Origin: Poecilobothrus nobilitatus
Lineage: Eukaryota > Arthropoda > Insecta > Diptera > Dolichopodidae
Direction of reading: 5' to 3'
Length of the DNA: 64,000 bases
Assembly (NCBI GenBank): GCA_947095535.1
Contig: OX352772.1
Location: 317,202,018-317,266,017 of the forward strand
Of the stretch, positions 1-11,394 are shown piece after piece; positions within the stretch are counted from its first letter, which is position 1, and every line of letters starts with the position of its first letter. A program made the position numbers and the translations under genes. Below the pieces are notes generated by a model, which searched no databases, was not told where the DNA came from, and was given only the letters and a program-made list of their open reading frames with translations.

Positions 1-2140
1 TTTCCAAAATTTAAAAGAAATAAAGTCAAAAATATTTTTTAACAGGTAGGTATATTTTGATAAAATTTTAATTCCATTTCACTTATTCATTATTATTTAT
101 GGTTTAAATTATTCAGCTACAAGGCAAGGCATTTAAAACAATGGAGGCTTCTGTCCCAAGCCGCGGCTAAACCAATTATCGAAACCCTGATTTTATTGCC
201 TATACCTTCTCCCTATTTATACACGCCCACATAATCATTTTATAAACTATATCATTCAGCTTATTTTATATTTTAAACGCAATATAAAAAATACGTAAAC
301 AGGTATTTTATAATTGACAAGGACAACTGTAATACCTTGTTGTTTTAATGTTATAATTTTTTTTATTTTTTTTATTCATAATTTATATACATATGTACCA
401 CAATATGAGTATATATGTAGGCATGTATATAATATAAGAATACATAATATTATGTACGTATAATATACTATCATGTATTTTTTTTTGGGAGCACGTATAT
501 AGGCCATTGTAAAGCTATTTAAAAAAAAAATACAAGTTATTAATAATGATTTTATTATCATAGGTCAGTAACTTGATATTGAACTTGAAATTGAATTTCA
601 ATAATAAAACGAGGGTGTTTAAAATTAATAAAAATCGATTATGTTATTAAATCGACAGAATTTAAAAATGATTGATATGCGAATAGATTTTTAAAATTAA
701 TTATTGTAGAATATTTTTTGCATTGCCTCTGTTAATTATTGTTTTCATAATTTTATATTTTAAAGTACATAATATGTATGTACATACATAGATTTAATTT
801 TGTTTATTTATCAATAATATAACCTTTAGAAGTTACCTCATTGCTCATTGTGTATAGGTATTTGTTCAGGAAGATTGTTTTAATTGTATGGTGTTAGCGC
901 ATTGGTATATTATTCGGTTTTTTTTTTCTTTATTAGTTTAAAAAAATAAATTCAAGGAGATCTTAGCCGAACATGTCTGATCTTAAAAAAAAAAATGTTT
1001 TAAAATTTAAAAATAATACATTTCTTACATGTTAACAATATTATTAAATTAAAATTCTTAATAAAACAGAAGTTAAAAATTATTCAAATAAATAAAAACT
1101 AAAACTAAACAACAAAAAAAAAAATTTTTTTTTAACCAAAAAGAAGGGCAAAAAAAAAAACTTATGGTTACTACTTATACCTATTCCAAATTTAAAAGCT
1201 ACAGCTGATGATTTAAAACATATTATTTTTTATTTCCTTAAAAGATATTTTTTTATTTCCCTCTTAAAAATGAAAACGCTATTAATATTTTTTAGTTCCG
1301 ATGGAATAATATTGTACAATATTGTGTCTTGTACCTACAGTAAAATTTTTTAAATTATAAAATTTGTGTACAGTAAAATATATAATAATTTTTTAAAATA
1401 TAAAATTCTGAACGGAGTGAGTAGGGATATATGAGAGTTAACCAACTTTCTTGAAAAAATTATAAAATAATATCGAATATCGTATTAAAGCGAATCTTAA
1501 GATTAGGTACCTATATAGTTGTTGTCAGTCGACAAAAATTTTATCTAAGGGCATTAACTAATAAAATATCACAGGCCTTGTGTTTAAAATTTTTGTATAT
1601 AATCCCATATTTCAGAGTCCTACCTCCTTTATTTTTGAGTTATTGTGTAGATGGACAAACAGATGGACGTACATGGCTTAATTGACTCAGAATTTGATTC
1701 TGAGCCGATTCATACACTTGAAACTATATCTAGCTCGACTCCTTTAAAGTGTCACAAACATAATTAAAAATTTATTATACACTTGAACATACGTTTATAT
1801 ATGGGTATAAAAATGCAAGGCATAATTTATTTTAAAGCATTTTTTTAATTTACACTACATATGTACTTTTAATTTTAAATAAAAAATTTCTTTTTTTTTA
1901 TTTAATTAAAATTATAAAGATTTATTAATAAAATTATTTTGTTTTCACCTTAATTCCTTAGTTTTTTTTATTTTTTTTTATCAGAATTATTTGTTTTCTT
2001 AATTTTTAATTGTTTTAATGCCACAATAAAGTGTAAAATTAAAACGAATCATAAATGTGAAAAGGTGATTTCCATAATATGTATATAGGTAAATATTTTA
2101 ATTTATATATTAAGTTTTTCTAAAAAATATTTTGTTTGGA
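1..2140. other. AT-rich intergenic DNA, no gene seen
   Basis: I see no convincing gene. Open frames are short and of the composition expected by chance in such AT-rich DNA. About 1620-1770 holds a fragment of the dispersed repeat family seen again near 3900, 55800, 57950-58200 and 62500: a short run about a dropped pressure-wave of GAC/GGAC-like text followed by a line containing GACTCAGAATTTGATTCTGA. It is probably transposon debris. Confidence 0.5.
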
Positions 2141-2193
2141 GGGATTGTAAATAATAATATAAAAAGCAAGAACTTTTAAAATTAAATATCAGT
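2141..2193 (+). promoter_or_regulatory. Promoter of the first cecropin gene: TATA box and TCAGT initiator
   Basis: TATAAAA lies at 2158-2164 and the arthropod initiator TCAGT at 2189-2193. The first TATA base is about 33 bp from the predicted start A (2191), giving a 5' leader of about 60 nt. GGGATTGTAA at 2141-2150 is only a half-match to a kappaB site, so Rel control of this copy is less clear than in the paired genes. Confidence 0.6.
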
Positions 2194-2251
2194 TTTAATA
2201 AATCAATCTACATATAAATTACATAAACTTTAAAATAAAATTATCTTAAAA

Positions 2252-2569
2252 ATGAATTTTTCAAAAGTATTCATATTCACTTTGATTGTATTGATGGCTG
2301 TTTGTGGCCAATCACAAGCAAGTTGGTGGAAAAAAACTTTCAAGCCAGTTGTAAGTACATGTATTAAATTCTTAAATCTAAAATTTTCTGTTAAAATAAT
2401 CAATTTATTAAAATATGTATATTTATGTATATACCTATAATGCATTATGTAACGCATTTGTTTTTAAAAATTACAGGAAAGATTGGGTCAAAGAGTACGT
2501 GATGCTACAATTCAAACAATTGGAATAGCTCAATCAGCAGCTAATGTAGCTGCAACAGCACGAGGTTAA
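2252..2569 (+). CDS. Cecropin-type antimicrobial peptide precursor (locus 1)
   Basis: Exon 1 is 2252-2350 (33 codons), the intron 2351-2476 (GT-AG, phase 0), exon 2 2477-2569 (30 codons plus TAA); the product has 63 residues. Residues 1-23 are a signal peptide ([20 protein letters not shown] then SQA) cleaved before Ser24. The mature 40-mer starts [10 protein letters not shown] and continues [20 protein letters not shown], ending ...TARG. This is the cecropin plan: a basic amphipathic N-terminal helix with early Trp, a hinge, and an Ala-rich second helix. The last Gly is expected to be used for amidation. Cecropins are secreted into haemolymph by fat body and permeabilise bacterial membranes. 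Ser replaces Gly at mature position 1, a feature shared only with 47349 and the pseudogene at 4437, so these outer copies look older than the paired genes. Confidence 0.95.
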
Positions 2570-4320
2570 TAATGTAAAATTAAAAAAAAATATATTTATT
2601 TAGTGTAAATTTTAAATATGGATCAGTATTTCGGTATTTTTAAATGTTAAATGTATCATATTATATTTTATGTTGTAAACCAAAGAATTTCATTAAAGTA
2701 ATTTATGTTTTTGAAAAAAAAAAAAAATATACAAAATGATTTTTTATGGGTTTATTTTTAAATCTCAATTTTAAATATGGAATGTACTTTAACTAAAGCC
2801 TAAGCGTGGACGGGAATCATTAAACAACACGAAAATATTCTAATACCTCTTGGTATAGTGTTAGGTTTTCAATTACTAGATCCACCTCGCGCTTAGGCAG
2901 AATAATGCGATATCTGCGCGCAATATAATAACTAAAAGTTAAGTATATAGTGGCATTTATTTATAGGAAAATTTATTGAGTAAGAATTAGCATTAAATGG
3001 AAAATTTATAAGGAAAAAGTTGGAGAATACACATATTGGGAAAAGCATATGGTGATAATATCTTCCACAATTTAGAGATGCGTGTTACGAAAGAGTTTTC
3101 ATATTTCAGAGTTCTAATTCGAGTAGGCTATACTGTATATAAATGGGAGTGAAATATGCTAAACGAGTATTTTGAATTTCGGAAAGGTTGATTTTTTTTT
3201 TGTATTTCGGAAAAGCTGAATAGTTAAATTTTTGAAAGGAATGAAACCAAAAATTATTTTCTTATATAAAATAATTATTTACGAAAATCAAGTTTAGTCT
3301 AATGTGAATAGTTTAGTTCCTCGTATTATTAATTTCACTAAGCCATTCATTTTTCAGCTGCAAGAAAGATTATGAGATGTAAATATTACTTTTGTTTTTA
3401 CGGCATCTATTATCTTATACAAGAATTATTTTATTATATATTACAATATGATATTAATTATAAGATATATTAGGCCAATATATTCAGCCAAATTATTTTA
3501 AAATAATAAAAAATTAAAAAAATAATATTATAAGCAGAGTGATAGAATAAAATTGTATTTTGAATAAAAAAAAAGGTTCGTACAGTTATTTAAAAGTTTA
3601 TAAAGCAACTCAATTCTTCCTCGTTTATTTTACAGATAACGTATTCCATTTTAAGTTAAAAATATTTCACATTTGTATAAACCTTTTTCGTTATATTACT
3701 TTTATCTGTTTGTTTTTTTCTGATGAAATTTTCAATTTTTATTTGATATCACTCTTAAAACCATTAAGTAGTATTATATTACAAGTGGTATCTTTTTATA
3801 ACCGTATACAAACGTAGTTCTCAGGGTGTAATAAATTTTTCATTACGTTTGTGACACCTTCTAAAGCAGACAAGAAAAAGATATGGAAAAGTATATAATA
3901 TTTATATATATATAATATATTCTTGCTCAGTATCGCATTCTGAGTCCATTAGGCCATTAACCTCCAGGGGTCCACACCATACCTCAAAGAAAAAGAGCTA
4001 AGGATTCTATAATTTTTACAATTTTACTTTTATAAATTAGTAAGTTTCGCCATTGATATTCAGTAATTTCGATGGCCTGGGGCAGTAGATTCAAGCTGTC
4101 ATACAACTTTAAAATATTTTGATACTTAATTAAGTTGTATATTTAAAATTTTTAAATAAAAGGTAATTAAAATTTATGGTAACAGGTTTGTACGAGATTT
4201 ATGGTTTGTACGAGTATCTTAGAGTTGATACAGTCAATTATATACACACTTCCTCGTCGTTTTTTGTACAATTTTAAATTTTTTTGCCCCACTATATTGG
4301 CAAACTTTTAATAAAAATAA
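2570..4320. other. Intergenic region with transposon-end debris
   Basis: No gene is supported. A polyadenylation-type AT-rich 3' region follows locus 1. At about 2793-2900 there is an imperfect inverted pair (CTAAGCGTGGACGG against CACCTCGCGCTTAG) that may mark a small mobile element. From about 3430 to 3860 and 4195-4265 are partial matches to the outer end of the long inverted-repeat element at 54597-59660 (a GGTTCGTACG...TTCCTCGTT text), apparently solitary or broken ends. Confidence 0.45.
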
Positions 4321-4436
4321 CAATAGTATAAAAAGTAGAAAATTAAAATAATTACAGCAATTAATCAAGAAAGTTCTATAAAGTACAAACAATATACTAA
4401 AATACAATTTAATAATAAAATTAAAATTCTATATAA

Positions 4437-4701
4437 ATGAATTTCTTAAAAGTTTTTATATTACTTATAATTATTTTAACGATTATTTTTGGTCAATCAC
4501 AGGCAAGTTGGTGGGAAGTAGTTTTCAGACCAGTTGTAAGTATTTTATATATGACTTATAGGAAATATCATATTATGACTTTTTATTAAACAATATATAT
4601 ATAGGAAGAACTTGGCCACAAAATACATAATGTCACTACTAAAACAATTAAATGTTTCCGTTGCAATATCAACAACAAATGTTAAAATTATTAAGGATTA
4701 A
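4437..4701 (+). pseudogene. Frameshifted cecropin pseudogene (locus 2)
   Basis: Exon 1 (4437-4535) is open for 33 codons, encodes a normal-looking signal peptide (MNFLKVFILLIIILTIIFGQ...) and starts the mature part SWWEVVFRPV, losing both early lysines of the family. The intron is 4536-4604 (GT-AG). Exon 2 starts with EELGHKIHNVTTKTI, then runs out of frame through Cys-containing residues to TAA at 4683-4685. Nucleotide similarity to the normal second helix continues in the next frame to a stop at 4699-4701, so an indel near 4650-4665 broke the reading. The predicted product would be 59 residues without the hydrophobic C-terminal helix. TATAAAA at 4327-4333 remains, but I see no clear TCAGT. 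A short diverged peptide cannot be excluded, but decay is more likely. Confidence 0.85.
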
Positions 4702-7370
4702 CTTGTTTTATTCTCCAAATTTATAATTGATCAATGTTTTTTATTGTTTCGACTGATTTTTTAATTTATTTTATTGTTTTTAATATATATAATTTTTTTA
4801 TTTTATAAAAATAAACAAAATACTCTGGACAACGTCAGGGATTTCTGCTAGTATACATATTATATTTACAATACAAAATTTATTAAATTTTATTTTCTTT
4901 TTTTGTTTCTTAACCCATGTTGTGGCATGAAATGGCGACAAATTCTTTTCATTGTCCTCGATTTGTGACTTTAGTGATATTTTCATATTTACAGGATATT
5001 TTCATATAAGAAACTGCCTAAATGACATAATATATGAACGGAATGTTTCATAATAAAAAAAAATATAATATCATTATATACAAATTTTTATTGCTGTTTT
5101 TAATTTGGTTTACAGTTAAATTGTTAAAATCTTTGTTTCTTTTTTAAAACATTTTTTTTTTACAAGGGCCGTTTCGAAATATTGAAAGTCATTCAGAGGA
5201 ATAGTACGAGATTCTTTTAAATAGTGTTTGATTTTAACCAACGAAAGATACACCTTTAAACCTAAACTTTATAGCATAGCATTTTGATACCTGGTTATTA
5301 CATTGATTATTCTCTGTTACTGTTTAAAATAATTGAAAATTAAAATAATAGGTTGAGTAAATCAACTTAATTATATTTCAGTTATAGTTCAATTTTTGAA
5401 ACAGCTGTATAAACTGAAGCTAATCAACACAATTTTAATTAAATATTTAGCAATAATGTGTTAATTGCTGTGCTATTTATTTGTTTTTTTTTTTGAAGCA
5501 AATTAAATAAAAATTTTTCGAAGTATACACAGCATAATTCATATATATGTTATAAGATTTATTGAATAAAAATTACCTAATATCACGTAGTTTTTAGCAT
5601 ATTTCCAAAATTTTAAAAAATCTCCTATTAGTTTCACTCTGTCCATCCGTTCGTCCGATTATAAAAATTCTACAGCGTTGTATGACAGCTAACTGGACCT
5701 GTTGCACCTTCACAACCAAATTTTATAGAAGTTATTGCCTTAAAATTTCATCATTATTTGTAAGATTTCAGATGCCTAGCTTTATTAACTTCCAAGATGT
5801 GCAAGATACCTGAACCTGCTGTCCTAGCACAAGTTAATTATACAGAAATTGTTAGTATACAACTCGAGATCTTTTCACAAAATTTCGGTTATCTAGCCTT
5901 AATAGAAGTTTTTTTAATTTAAAAAGAAAAGTTGTAGGGCAACTACTCGAACCTATTACATCAATCAACCAAATATTACAAACATTTTTAGCATGCAATT
6001 CGACATCTTTTTACCTAGCATGTAACTTGATATCTCAGTAAATTTCAGGTACCTTGCTTCAATAGACACCGAGTTAATTCAAACTTGAAGTTTTGTTCAT
6101 ATACGGGCATAAAAATCTGGATATAATTAATTCGTTTTTACCATATGATATAAAATGTATTACAATATTATATTTAAAAAGAGTAATCAATCAAACCAGG
6201 GAATCCCTATAATTAGAAAAAAATTAAATAAGAATCTCTTCAGCAAAACTAAAAAAATTATGATCTTAAATCAGCTAAAATATTAAAATAATATTCCGTT
6301 TCTATTTTAAAGAAAACTTGACGTCACCCAACAAACAAAAAAAAAGAATTTTTTGTGATGATTATTTTCATTCCACATTTTCAAAAAATAAATGACAGCG
6401 GTTATTGATGACTGTAAAAAATCTTGAGTTATATTAATGAATCATTGAATTATAATAATTTCCTTCTAATTGAAATTGTTTGACGTCCCTTTTGCCAAAG
6501 GATTTTATGAAAAATGGTGTTTTGCAATTTACAAGTTTGCTAACTATATACATAAGCTACAATATTTTTTTTCTTTTTTGGGGGCATTTTCCTGCCACAT
6601 AAATGTAACAAGGAAATTCCACAGCCTTTCTTGTTCAGGCGTGTCTGTACATTTCGTAAGAGGGAACTACTGTTACGATGGTTGTGGGATTCGAACACAC
6701 ACTTCCTCCATGTTTACAGCGTATTTTATACGCTCTTACCCACTAGGCCACAGAGGCCCCAAGCTATAATATTTTTACATTTTATAACTGCATTATAAGA
6801 CATTCAGACTTTGAAACTTTCGAAATAAAAGACTACATATTATTATTATTTTCTCTAACTTTCTTTAAATTTCTATATTCGGAATTCATTTGATTTTCAA
6901 TAATTTCTCTGATTGAAGACGTACTAACATTAAACTACATATTTTTTGGAATGTTTAATATAAATTTCAGATTTCACAAATCTTCAGAATTTCCTAAATA
7001 AGATGCATATTATACGTACGTTAAATTTTTTCTAAATATTTAAATTTTTATTTTTAGTCATTTTTTGTAAAATTTCTCAGAAAAGAGGTAAAATCAGCTT
7101 TTCCCAAAACTATTATCAAAAGTATTCTAATTTATTTTGCAATAATTTTGGAAAAAGATGAATTGTCTTTTTTACAAGTCGATTTGTCTTTATTATGAAC
7201 ATTTATTTTACGATATTGTTAATTGATTTATTTTTTATAAAAATCAAACATTTTCTACTTATCTCTTTAAAATAAGAGAGAAATATCAGTTTAAAGTAAC
7301 ATTTTTTTTAGAAAGTAAAAAATAATCTTTTAATATTATAGCTGTGTATTAATTTTTTTTTTGTTTTTAT
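4702..7370. other. Intergenic region, repeats only
   Basis: No gene is supported. About 5590-6130 belongs to the dispersed repeat family that contains the phrase TTTCACTCTGTCC followed by CGTTCGTCCG, recurring near 8200, 12130, 44150 and (inverted) 54250. A tRNA-derived SINE head is at 6677-6761 and is listed separately. The rest is AT-rich with no structure that I can name. Confidence 0.45.
6677..6761 (-). repeat. tRNA-derived SINE head
   Basis: Read on the minus strand, the segment begins with a polymerase III box-A-like stretch (TGGCCTAGTGGGTAAGAGCG) and ends with a box B (GTTCGAATCC). The two are separated by a tract that cannot fold as a normal anticodon arm, and no matching acceptor stem is present. 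That pattern is typical of a tRNA-derived SINE rather than a tRNA gene. Diverged relatives are at about 18160-18206, 27472-27518 and 42740-42845. Confidence 0.6.
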
Positions 7371-7374
7371 TTCT

Positions 7375-7557
7375 GGGGTTCCCTAAACCCAACGATATTC
7401 AAAAATGGATTTATATATGAATTAAATGTCAAATGTTAACCACAGGTTTATCAGCTTTTGTTTTTTTTTTTATATGATTTTATTTAGTTTTTCCCCTGAA
7501 GAAAAAATTTGATGTAAACATTATAAAAACAAAAATATCGCAAACTAAGATATCAGT
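7375..7557 (+). promoter_or_regulatory. Immune-type promoter of cecropin locus 3
   Basis: A full kappaB-like site GGGGTTCCCT is at 7375-7384 and a second in reverse, GTTTTTCCCC, at 7487-7496. TATAAAA is at 7522-7528 and TCAGT at 7553-7557. In insects such Rel sites bind Dorsal/Dif/Relish; induction here is inferred from the motifs. Confidence 0.7.
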
Positions 7558-7647
7558 TTATCAGAAACAATCAATTTAAAAAGTTCTAAGATTTTTTTGA
7601 AGATTTTAAAGTAAAATTTATAGTTTAATTTAAAAACAATTTAAAAA

Positions 7648-7976
7648 ATGAATTTCTCAAAAGTTTTTATATTCGCTTTGATTGTAATAATGGCATTGTT
7701 TGGACACACACAAGCTGGTTGGTGGAAGAAAACTTTTAAACCAGTTGTAAGTATTTTTACTTAATCGAAAAATTAAGTATATTAGTTATAGTGGGGTTTC
7801 GATTTTTTGCGACTTTTGATTATGAAATATTTCCTTTTAATATGAATTAGTTTTAAAACTAAACATTTATTATTTAATTATAGGAAAAATTGGTTCAAAG
7901 AGTACGTGATGCCACTATTAAAACAATTGGTATTGCACAATCTGCAGCAGATGTCGTAGCAACAGTTAAGGGATAA
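7648..7976 (+). CDS. Cecropin-type antimicrobial peptide precursor, variant mature sequence (locus 3)
   Basis: Exon 1 is 7648-7746, the intron 7747-7883 (GT-AG, phase 0; 137 bp, the longest in the set), exon 2 7884-7976 ending TAA; 63 residues. The signal peptide is [20 protein letters not shown] then TQA. The mature N-terminus [10 protein letters not shown] is standard, but exon 2 differs from the majority: [20 protein letters not shown] followed by AADVVATVKG. Thus Gly15 of the mature peptide is Val, Gln23 is Lys, Asn32 is Asp, and the end is Lys-Gly instead of Arg-Gly. All changes are compatible with an active amphipathic peptide, and the promoter is complete, so I regard it as a working, older member outside the homogenised core. 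Confidence 0.94.
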
Positions 7977-9320
7977 TGCACTGTACATATTCTACTGATT
8001 ACAAAAACTTTTTATTTTTAAATTTTAGACTGATTTTATATTATATATTACCCATATTATATTTTAATATTTTACATACTTAAAAACATAACTTTTATAT
8101 ATAATAAAATAAAATAAAAACAACATTTTGTGTTTTCTTGGTTAAGTCAATCTACAGATTTATTGGAATTTTAATATCTTCATTCTTGAACACATTTTTC
8201 ATAAAAAAATTTAAAAATTTGTTTATTAATTTCACTATGTCCCTCTGTTCGGCCTTGTGTTTATAAAACTTCTCTAACATTTAAGACAGAACATTGAAAT
8301 TACCATGGATAGGTCTCCCAAAAAAATTAGAAACAACTATTTTATATAGCCCTAGTATGAATTAGTATCAAAATTATATAATTTTTTCTAATTTAATAAT
8401 TACATTCACCGTTAAGTGAAGACAAAATTTTGGTTAACTTAGGCAAGTTTTTAGTTAGAATCTGGAATATAGGAGAATTAGCATTATTTATTTCAGAAAA
8501 ATATTTTATGACCTCTTCATTCTAAAAACTGGTTAAAAATTGTAATTTTGCCATTTTTAGATTCCTATAACTTAGACACGTGTGGAATGTTTTTTTTTTA
8601 AATAACACGCAAAATTTAAAGCTTCAATATTATTATGAATTATATAGGGTTTCCTTAAAATAGAGGAAAGCGTCTTTTTACTTTATTGTTTCGACAATTC
8701 AAATGTTTGAAGTTTTAATTAAATATAATTTATTTTAGTGTTAAAAGTTTGATGTACAGTTAAATTTTGATCAAGTCAAAAAAGTGGGCATACCAAACTA
8801 AAATTGTTAGAATATTTGGTTGCAAATTACGTTTTCTAATATTTATTTTTTATATTCTATGAATTTAATATCAGCCTTAATTTGCTGTTATAGGACTATC
8901 AAAAATATGTTCCATAGCCAAATTGTTATTGCAACTTGGATTTACTGTTGCGAAGTAAGCATTGTTTATTGTTTAGAATTCCGTAAGTACAGAAACTATA
9001 TATTGAGTATATTATAAAATTTTGTATAACATTATTAGAATTTTAATTTTCTATTTAAAGACTTTTAATCGATGTTTTAAAACACGATTGCCATTATATC
9101 ACATTAATTCTCCTGCATATATACATATCTATGTATACCTATGCTATTCATTTGTAAGTGCACGAAAAAGTCAAAGAGATAACTTACAGTTTGTTTAAAA
9201 TTTAAAATACATTTTTTTTTGTTCTAAAACTTATATTTATTGAAAAAATAATTAGTACTAAATAATTTATCACATTGTTTTAGTGTACAAATATCGAGAA
9301 ATTTGTAATCCATAGCTTCT
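7977..9320. other. Intergenic region, repeats only
   Basis: No gene is supported. About 8190-8420 is another copy of the family with TTTCACTATGTCC and a following conserved block (CCATGGATAGGTCTCCC). The remaining DNA is AT-rich without recognisable content. Confidence 0.45.
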
Positions 9321-9324
9321 ACTG

Positions 9325-9503
9325 CATTATACATTGTCTGTTGCTAACGGAGCAATCTCAATTATTGTTTTACATCACGCTCTCTTTGTAATATTCAAAC
9401 CCTCTAATTTCTGAATGATTTTAGTTAAATATCCAGCTTCAGATTGTCCAAGAACTGCCATTAATGCAATCAATGCAAATATAACAATGCTTGAAAAATT
9501 CAT
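9325..9503 (-). pseudogene. Intronless, frame-broken cecropin copy (locus 4)
   Basis: On the minus strand an ORF of 42 codons runs from ATG at 9501-9503 to TGA at 9375-9377. Its first 24 residues are a well-kept cecropin signal peptide (MNFSSIVIFALIALMAVLGQ then SEAG). The next residues YLTKIIQKLE align one-for-one with the end of exon 1 plus the first codon of exon 2, with no intron between. Nucleotide similarity to exon 2 then continues past the stop to about 9325, with small indels. The mature peptide has lost the Trp pair and most lysines. Minus-class promoter elements remain upstream (see 9594-9660), so this is not a simple promoterless retrocopy. Alternatives are intron loss by cDNA-mediated conversion, or a short new peptide. 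Confidence 0.75.
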
Positions 9504-9593
9504 TTTTGGAAATTTTTGATTAAAATTTGAATAATATAAAATTTCTGAAATTTTGAATATGAATTCAGTTTCAGAATTAATTGTTTTTTAAAT

Positions 9594-9660
9594 ACTGAAG
9601 AGTTATTTAAATATTTTCTATCTTTTATTTACTAAAATATAGGGAAATGAGGGGAAAAAC
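9594..9660 (-). promoter_or_regulatory. Relict cecropin promoter upstream of the intronless copy
   Basis: Reading to the minus strand, GGGGAAAAAC stands at 9651-9660, an AATAAAA TATA-like box at 9623-9629 and the initiator complement ACTGA at 9594-9598. Spacing (33 bp between the far TATA edge and the start base) matches that of the minus-strand genes in the array. Confidence 0.5.
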
Positions 9661-10920
9661 TAAATAATTTTGTTTGCTGATAAAATAATATGTATTTATA
9701 TTTTTATTTTGGAGAAAGTTATCAGTAAAATTTTATTTATACATATAAAGTTATCAGGATCACTAAAAATTAAATTACCCCCTGATCCCCATAATGTTTT
9801 TAAAATAATGCTCAAAGATACATACATAGACATACATGTATACGTAATATGTTAAAAGCTTTAATATATGTTTGTTTATAAAATTTTATTTAAAACTTTT
9901 AATATAAATAAATTAATTACAAAGCGGACAATGATTTATTATACAACTAAGGTTATAAAGGTATCTGAAACCAATTAATGTATTTAAAGGGGCACATTTT
10001 TCAAATGAGTTTAGAATAAATGGCGCAGTTCTTGGACAATCGCAATCAGAATTAAAAAGAGTTTAGAATTGTGATGTGCACCAAAAATTGTAATTATATT
10101 CACTCGAATATTGTCCCAGGTTATAATAAAATTATACCATTAGGTATAATGTGTCATTCTGTCATTACCATTGTGTCATTTATGAAAGAAAACTAGATGA
10201 GTACGAGTTATACAAAAAAAAAGAAAATTAAATTGCGTAATCGTTACGGGACTACATAAAAGTGTTGTTTTACAATATCAATTTTCAAGATACCATGGAT
10301 AAAATTTAATTATTCCATCTTAAACGATATAGAAATTTTGTAAACTGACAGCAAACATTTTTGAAAAATGTACAAAAAATAGAACTCCAAAGTTGATTCT
10401 AATGATTTGACCACGTTATTTACATTATTTTGAAACTTTTATTGTTTTAAAGTTATAATGGGCATTTTTATAAATAAATCGGAGCAGCACTTTTATGTAG
10501 TTGCGGAGCACATCTGTCAAAAAACAAAATGGACCCTCCCCCCTCTCCGGCAACAATTTTCGGCTTGTTTCGGGGAGGGGGGGAGGGTCCATATTACATA
10601 CACCCTGTATGTAATATGGATATGTAGTTAAAGAATATAATGCGGCTGGGCGCGAGATATTCTATAATCGGTTTACTTATTGAATTAGCTTTGTCTTTTA
10701 ACAATATGTATTTCACCTTGCAAAATTAAATCTGCTTAAAATAAGATTGTGACTATATGTTTGCAATTCCTTAAATCGGAAATTTTTATCATCTAAAATT
10801 CTTGGTATGTATTTTATAAACAAAATTTGCATTTAGAATGAGAATTGAAAAAGAACAAAACAAATTTTACGTCGGAAATCGTTATGCATATAACATTGAA
10901 ATGTAATAAAAATTTTAAGA
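9661..10920. other. Intergenic region with a double hairpin
   Basis: No gene is supported. Its only striking content is a pair of adjacent inverted repeats at 10530-10619, listed separately. Confidence 0.45.
10530..10619. repeat. Two adjacent inverted repeats (hairpins)
   Basis: First hairpin: TGGACCCTCCCCCC near 10530-10543 pairs with a G-rich arm ending GGAGGGTCCA at 10591; the arms are unusually GC-rich for this window. Second hairpin: CCATATTACATACA (10589-10602 or so) is repeated perfectly in reverse in TGTATGTAATATGG ending at 10619, with a loop of only two or three bases. The text ACACCCTGTAT in the loop region resembles ends of many insect DNA transposons, so this may be an element terminus or a small fold-back element. 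Confidence 0.6.
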
Positions 10921-11073
10921 GAGATTCCCTCAAATATCAACTGATAACGATATTTGTTTAATATATATATAAAATATGTAAATACAAACTAGAAATTAAA
11001 AATCCCCGATTTTGAACTGCTTTATAACAAAAAATGCTAGAAAAACTACAAAACATTCTGTTAATTTATCAGT
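10921..11073 (+). promoter_or_regulatory. Promoter of cecropin locus 5, with damaged kappaB and TATA sites
   Basis: The region aligns with the promoters at 16046-16213, 20651-20818, 25358-25525 and 29978-30145. Here the upstream kappaB site reads GAGATTCCCT (10921-10930) instead of GGGATTCCCT, and the TATA box reads TAGAAAA (about 11039-11045) instead of TATAAAA. The GATA motif (10943-10948), the second Rel-like site AATCCCC (11001-11007) and TCAGT (11069-11073) are intact. Confidence 0.65.
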
Positions 11074-11126
11074 CTTACAGCAATTTTCAGTTTAAAACAA
11101 CTTCAACTATTAAATAAAATAAAATA

Positions 11127-11394
11127 ATGAATTTCTCAAAGGTTTTTATATTTGCTTTAATTGTATTAATGGCAACTTTTGGACAATCACAAGCCGGTTG
11201 GTGGAAAAAAACCTTTAAACCAGTTGTAAGTATATTATAGTAGAAGAATATTAGTATTTAATTTTAGAACAACTTCACCAAAATTTGATTTTCGTTTACA
11301 GGAAAGATTGGGTCAAAGAGTCCGCGATGCTACAATTCAAACAATAGGAATTGCTCAATCAGCAGCAAATGTTGCAGCCACAGCTAGAGGCTAA
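11127..11394 (+). CDS. Cecropin-type antimicrobial peptide precursor (locus 5)
   Basis: Exon 1 is 11127-11225, the intron 11226-11301 (76 bp), exon 2 11302-11394 with TAA; 63 residues. Signal peptide [20 protein letters not shown] then SQA; mature peptide [10 protein letters not shown] plus [20 protein letters not shown] and [10 protein letters not shown]. It differs from the majority mature peptide only by Arg for Lys at position 12. By sequence it is a plus-class gene like 16267, but it lacks a head-to-head partner and its promoter carries two lesions, so it may be weakly expressed. The coding part is fully intact. Confidence 0.95.

Noticed and set aside
2230..2457. Antisense frame of 75 codons over cecropin locus 1, and a similar one at 40362-40589.
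   Set aside because: Both are shadows on the opposite strand of cecropin exon 1 and run into the intron.
6470..6769. A 99-codon plus-strand frame.
   Set aside because: Its less biased C-terminal part is the antisense of a tRNA-derived SINE head, and there is no ATG at the start.
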